Of a stretch of 44,566 nt of DNA, positions 41,329-44,566 are shown piece after piece; the first letter of the stretch is position 1, and each line of letters begins with the position of its first letter. The stretch is taken from positions 1 to 44,566 of the forward strand of contig QGVD01000025.1 in assembly GCA_003242685.1 (NCBI GenBank). Direction: 5' to 3'. Position numbers and translations under genes: made by a program. The notes beneath the pieces are model-generated. The model saw only the letters and a list, made by a program, of their open reading frames with translations, ran no database searches and was not told the DNA's origin. The DNA is from Pseudomonadota bacterium (GTDB lineage: Bacteria > Pseudomonadota > Gammaproteobacteria > Steroidobacterales > Steroidobacteraceae).

Positions 41329-43707
41329 ATGAGAGTCTCCTTCGCCTGGCTGCGTGAATGGGTCGACGTGCCGTGGGAGGCGCGCGAGCTCGGCTCGCGT
41401 CTCACGATGGCGGGCTTCGAGCTCGAGGCGATCGAAGCCGCGGCGCCGGAATTCTCGGGTGTCGTGGTCGCGGAGATCCTCGAGGCCACGCGTCATCCGC
41501 AGGCCGACAGACTTCAGGTGTGCCGCGTATCGACGGGGCAGGGTGAGCCCCTGCAGATCGTCTGCGGCGCGAGCAATGCGCGCACCGGGCTCAAATCGGC
41601 ACTGGCCGTGGTCGGCGCGGAGCTGCCCGGCGGGATCAAGATCAAGGCGGCGAAACTCCGCGGGGTCGAGTCCTTCGGCATGCTGGCATCCGCGAAGGAG
41701 CTCGGCCTCGCGGAGACTTCTTCGGGCATTCTCGAGCTGCCCGCGGATGCGCCGGTCGGCGCTCCGCTGCGCGAATACCTCCAGCTCGACGACACGGTGC
41801 TCGAGCTCAGCATCACGCCGAACCGCGGTGATGCGATGTCAGTGCTGGGTATCGCGCGTGAAGTCGCCGCGCTCGCCGGTCGTCCGCTTACCGGGCCGAA
41901 GCTCGCGCCCGTCGCCGCGCGAATCGATGACACGTTCCCCGTTCGGCTCGACGCGCCGGTCGCGTGCCCGCGCTTCGCGGGACGCGTCATCCGCGGTGTG
42001 AACAACCGCGCGGAGACGCCGGTCTGGATGCGCGAGCGTCTGCGCCGTGCGGGCATTCGCTCGATCAGTCCCGTCGTCGACGTCACCAACTACATCGTGC
42101 TCGAGCTCGGTCAGCCGATGCACGCGTACGACCTGACGAAGCTCCACGAAGGCATCCACGTGCGCATGGCGCGCACCGGTGAGCCCGTGGCGCTGCTCGA
42201 CGGGCGTACGGTTGACCTGCAGGACGACGTGCTCGTGATCGCCGATGCGCAGGGCCCGGTGGGACTCGCGGGCATCATGGGCGGTGAGCGCACGGCGGTG
42301 AGCGAGGACACGCGCGACGTGTTCCTCGAAGTCGCCTGGTTCTCGCCCGATGCGCTCGCCGGCCGTGCGCGGCGCTTCGGACTTCAGACCGACGCCAGCC
42401 AGCGCTTCGAGCGCGGTGTCGATCCCACGCAGCAGGAGCGCGCCATCGAGCGCGCGACGGCACTGATCCTCGAGATCTGCGGCGGCGTCCCCGGTCCCGT
42501 GGTGCTCACGCGCGAAGCGGCGCACGAGCCGCGCCGTTCGAGCGTGCCGCTGCGCCGCAAGCAGCTCGCACGACTCCTCGGCATCGGCATCGAGGACGCG
42601 CGCGTCGAATCCACGCTCACCTCGCTCGGCATGAACGTCGAGCGCACGGAGGAGGGCTGGCAGGTGACGCCGCCCGCGCACCGGTTCGACGTCGGCATCG
42701 AGGCCGACCTCATCGAGGAAGTCGCGCGCATCGTCGGTTTCGATGCGATTCCGGAAGTGGACGCGCTCGTTCCTCAGCGGCTGCGCGACGCGTCGGAAAC
42801 GCGTCCCGCCGAGTACGTCGTGCTCGACGCGCTCGCGATGCGCGGCTACCAGGAAGTGGTCACCTTCGCCTTCGTCGATCCGGCGCTGCAGTCGAAGCTC
42901 TTCCCGCAGACCGATGCGCTGCCGCTCGCGAACCCGATCGCGAGCGATCTCGCCGTCATGCGGGTATCGCTCTGGCCGGGATTGCTGCGCGCGGCGCTCG
43001 AAAACCAGCGGCGCCAGCAGGATCGCGTGCGGCTCTTCGAGCACGGCACGCGCTTCGTGACAGAGGAAGGGAAGCTGAGGGAAATCGATTCGATCGCCGG
43101 CATCGCGCTCGGACCGCGTCTCCCCGAGCAGTGGGGCGCGAAGCGCGAGTCCGTCGACTTCTTCGACGTCAAGGCGGACGTCGAAGCGCTCGCCGCGGCG
43201 ACGGGCGCGCTCGATTCCTTTGCGTGGGAGCCGGCGACGCTGCCGTGCCTGCACCCTGGAAGAAGCGCGCGCATCGTGCGCAACGGGCAACCCGTGGGTT
43301 GGATCGGCGAGCTGCATCCCGCACTCGCCCGCGAGCTCGAATTCACGCAGCCGCCCATCCTGTTCGAGCTCGACTACGACGCGGCCTTGACCGTTCAGGT
43401 GCCGTCTTTCAAGACCATTTCCCGCTTTCCGCAGGTGCGCCGGGACATTGCCGTAGTCGTCGACGAGTCGGTGTCTTTAAGCGCTCTGCGCGAACGTGTA
43501 ACCTTGACGGCCTCGAGCCTTCTGCGTGATCTCCGCGTTTTCGACGTGTACCGGGGACCCGGTGTAGAAACTGGTCGAAAAAGTGTTGCTTTAGGCTTGA
43601 TTTTTCAGGATATTTCTCGCACCCTTACAGACGAAGATGCCGACCGGGTAGTGGCATCGATCGTCGCGGATTTGCGCACGAGCTTGGACGCAAGATTACG
43701 AGAATAA
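41329..43707 (+). CDS. pheT: Phenylalanyl-tRNA synthetase beta subunit
   Basis: A 792-residue beta subunit. It has the N-terminal EMAP-type tRNA-binding domain (VVVAEILEATRHPQADRLQVCRV), the B3/B4 editing domain (VTNYIVLELGQPMHAYD), B5 (RFDVGIEADLIEEVARIVGFD) and the C-terminal anticodon-binding FDX-ACB domain (FPQVRRDIAVVVDESVSLSAL). Length matches the family. ATG lies four bases after the pheS stop, so the two subunits are translated in tandem. Confidence 0.98.
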   Translation: MRVSFAWLREWVDVPWEARELGSRLTMAGFELEAIEAAAPEFSGVVVAEILEATRHPQADRLQVCRVSTGQGEPLQIVCGASNARTGLKSALAVVGAELPGGIKIKAAKLRGVESFGMLASAKELGLAETSSGILELPADAPVGAPLREYLQLDDTVLELSITPNRGDAMSVLGIAREVAALAGRPLTGPKLAPVAARIDDTFPVRLDAPVACPRFAGRVIRGVNNRAETPVWMRERLRRAGIRSISPVVDVTNYIVLELGQPMHAYDLTKLHEGIHVRMARTGEPVALLDGRTVDLQDDVLVIADAQGPVGLAGIMGGERTAVSEDTRDVFLEVAWFSPDALAGRARRFGLQTDASQRFERGVDPTQQERAIERATALILEICGGVPGPVVLTREAAHEPRRSSVPLRRKQLARLLGIGIEDARVESTLTSLGMNVERTEEGWQVTPPAHRFDVGIEADLIEEVARIVGFDAIPEVDALVPQRLRDASETRPAEYVVLDALAMRGYQEVVTFAFVDPALQSKLFPQTDALPLANPIASDLAVMRVSLWPGLLRAALENQRRQQDRVRLFEHGTRFVTEEGKLREIDSIAGIALGPRLPEQWGAKRESVDFFDVKADVEALAAATGALDSFAWEPATLPCLHPGRSARIVRNGQPVGWIGELHPALARELEFTQPPILFELDYDAALTVQVPSFKTISRFPQVRRDIAVVVDESVSLSALRERVTLTASSLLRDLRVFDVYRGPGVETGRKSVALGLIFQDISRTLTDEDADRVVASIVADLRTSLDARLRE

Positions 43708-43712
43708 GTCAC

Positions 43713-44012
43713 ATGGCTCTCACCAAGGCCGAAATGGCGGAAGCTCTCTTCAATCAGCTCGGTCTCAACAAGCGTGAGGCTCGCGAGCTGGTGGATCTGT
43801 TCTTCGAGGAGGTGCGTACGGCCCTGGCGAACGGAGAGCAGGTCAAGTTGTCCGGATTCGGCAATTTCGATCTGCGCGACAAGAATCAGCGGCCCGGGCG
43901 CAATCCCAAGACGGGCGAGGAGATCCCGATCAGCGCGCGTCGCGTGGTGACCTTCCGTCCGGGGCAGAAGCTCAAGGCTCGGGTCGAAGCCTATGTTGGA
44001 ACCAAAGAATAA
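43713..44012 (+). CDS. ihfA: Integration host factor alpha subunit
   Basis: A 99-residue DNA-bending protein starting ALTKAEMAEALFNQLGLNKREARELVD. The conserved GFGNFDLRDKNQRPGRNPKTGEEIP shows the beta arm with the intercalating Pro (RPGRNPKTG). With IhfB it bends DNA sharply and helps transcription, recombination and replication. The gene begins five bases after pheT, the usual gammaproteobacterial position, and overlaps the MerR gene by 20 bp. Confidence 0.98.
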   Translation: MALTKAEMAEALFNQLGLNKREARELVDLFFEEVRTALANGEQVKLSGFGNFDLRDKNQRPGRNPKTGEEIPISARRVVTFRPGQKLKARVEAYVGTKE

Positions 44013-44349
44013 CGACGAGCTGCCGCCGATTCCCGGCAAGCGCTACTTCACCATCGGTGAAGTGAGCGAGCTGTGCAACGTCAAGCCGCACGTGCTGCGG
44101 TACTGGGAGCAGGAGTTCCCGCAGCTCAAGCCGGTCAAGCGGCGCGGCAACCGTCGTTATTACCAGCGGCAGGACGTCATCATCATCCGCCAGATCCGGA
44201 GTCTCCTGTACGACCAGGGCTTCACCATCGGCGGAGCGCGCAACAAGCTGCAGGGGGAGGAAGCCCGCAGCGATCTCACGCAGAGCCAGCAGATCATCCG
44301 TCAGGTGCGGCTCGAGCTCGAGGAGATCCTGCGGATCCTGCGGCGGTAG
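43993..44349 (+). CDS. MerR-family transcriptional regulator
   Basis: A 118-residue MerR-type regulator with the winged-helix domain KRYFTIGEVSELCNVKPHVLRYWEQEFPQLKPVKRRGNRRYYQRQDV and a C-terminal helix (RQVRLELEEILRILRR) for dimerisation. No metal- or drug-binding Cys pattern is present. This family member follows ihfA in most gammaproteobacteria and has no assigned target. It overlaps ihfA by 20 bp; ATG at 43993. Confidence 0.92.
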   Translation: MLEPKNNDELPPIPGKRYFTIGEVSELCNVKPHVLRYWEQEFPQLKPVKRRGNRRYYQRQDVIIIRQIRSLLYDQGFTIGGARNKLQGEEARSDLTQSQQIIRQVRLELEEILRILRR

Positions 44350-44431
44350 CATCCTGCGCAGGTGGGGCAGAGGGCGTGTTCCTTCTGTCGGCACCTGCGA
44401 GGTCATGGCCCGGTGAACGGGCGAGCGGTGG

Positions 44432-44437
44432 TATCAT
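44432..44437 (+). promoter_or_regulatory. Probable -10 box of tRNA-Pro
   Basis: TATCAT matches the -10 consensus at five of six positions and lies about 48 bases before the tRNA. The -35 is poor. Confidence 0.4.
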
Positions 44438-44485
44438 CCCCGCACGTGCGAGCCTTCCCCACTCGCACGGCCATTCAGAAAAAGT

Positions 44486-44562
44486 CGGAGCGTGGCGCAG
44501 CCTGGTAGCGCACTTGCATGGGGTGCAAGGGGTCCCGAGTTCAAATCTCGGCGCTCCGACCA
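44486..44562 (+). tRNA. tRNA-Pro(GGG)
   Basis: Seventy-seven bases with acceptor stem CGGAGCG/CGCTCCG, anticodon arm CTTGC-ATGGGGT-GCAAG giving anticodon GGG, T arm CCGAGTTCAAATCTCGG and encoded CCA. It completes the ihfA-merR-tRNA-Pro arrangement and ends four bases before the window edge. Confidence 0.96.
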
Positions 44563-44566
44563 TCAT

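Noticed and set aside
44294..44566. A minus-strand frame whose product contains APRFELGTPCTPCKC
   Set aside because: This is the well-known spurious translation across a tRNA-Pro gene; the tRNA explains the sequence.

Overview
The window is high-GC DNA from a Gram-negative bacterium, most likely a gammaproteobacterium of the Nevskiales/Steroidobacterales/Xanthomonadales kind. This is inferred from the gene order thrS-infC-rpmI-rplT-pheS-pheT-ihfA-merR-tRNA-Pro, the two TonB-dependent receptors, a UrcA-family protein, an XrtA-type polysaccharide deacetylase and 3' CCA ends encoded in all three tRNA genes. The right third is conserved housekeeping DNA. The left 25 kb is accessory catabolic DNA.

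Region 1 (1-17.7 kb) is a catabolic locus organised around a large MalT/LAL-type LuxR regulator (13727 down to 11085). Leftwards from about 10.2 kb runs a six-gene operon: FAD oxidoreductase of the phytoene-desaturase type, GMC oxidoreductase, metallo-beta-lactamase (MBL) hydrolase, SDR, cytochrome P450 and TonB receptor. The genes overlap or are a few bases apart. Rightwards from 10.3 kb lies a lactonase-like MBL enzyme. Rightwards from 13.8 kb runs a second operon: beta-hydroxyacid dehydrogenase, carboxymuconolactone decarboxylase (CMD) family protein, SnoaL-like protein, SDR and a broken type-B carboxylesterase. An identical 18-bp sequence containing a palindrome (arms CCTATC/GATAGG around TTCC) sits in both divergent intergenic regions flanking the regulator, so regulator and both operons probably form one regulon. 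The substrate cannot be read from the sequence. Uptake by a TonB receptor, P450 oxidation, alcohol/aldehyde oxidation and ester or lactone hydrolysis suit a hydrophobic, probably plant-derived or terpenoid/aromatic molecule.

Region 2 (17.7-25 kb) is a second, separately controlled catabolic patch: an SDR, a SnoaL-like protein, a Tat-exported carotenoid-oxygenase-family enzyme with all four iron ligands followed by its likely MarR repressor, a second TonB receptor and a secreted SnoaL-like protein. The oxygenase/MarR promoter carries two copies of TATCAAC-NN-GTTGATA exactly 19 bp apart. One half-site forms the -35 and the second copy fills the spacer.

Region 3 (25-26.6 kb) is gene-poor, differs in composition and ends at the 3' end of tRNA-Asn. 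It holds one plausible unknown gene and frame-broken coding remnants, which suggests a decayed insertion.

Region 4 (26.6-44.6 kb) is core or near-core: tRNA-Asn, polysaccharide deacetylase, class I aminotransferase, uvrB, a UrcA protein, an unknown small protein, a CadC-like winged-helix/TPR regulator, a PerM-type transporter with an extra C-terminal domain, tRNA-Val, and the translation/IHF cluster. infC appears to start with AUA, in line with IF3 autoregulation by start-codon discrimination. A 30-bp perfect palindrome precedes pheS.
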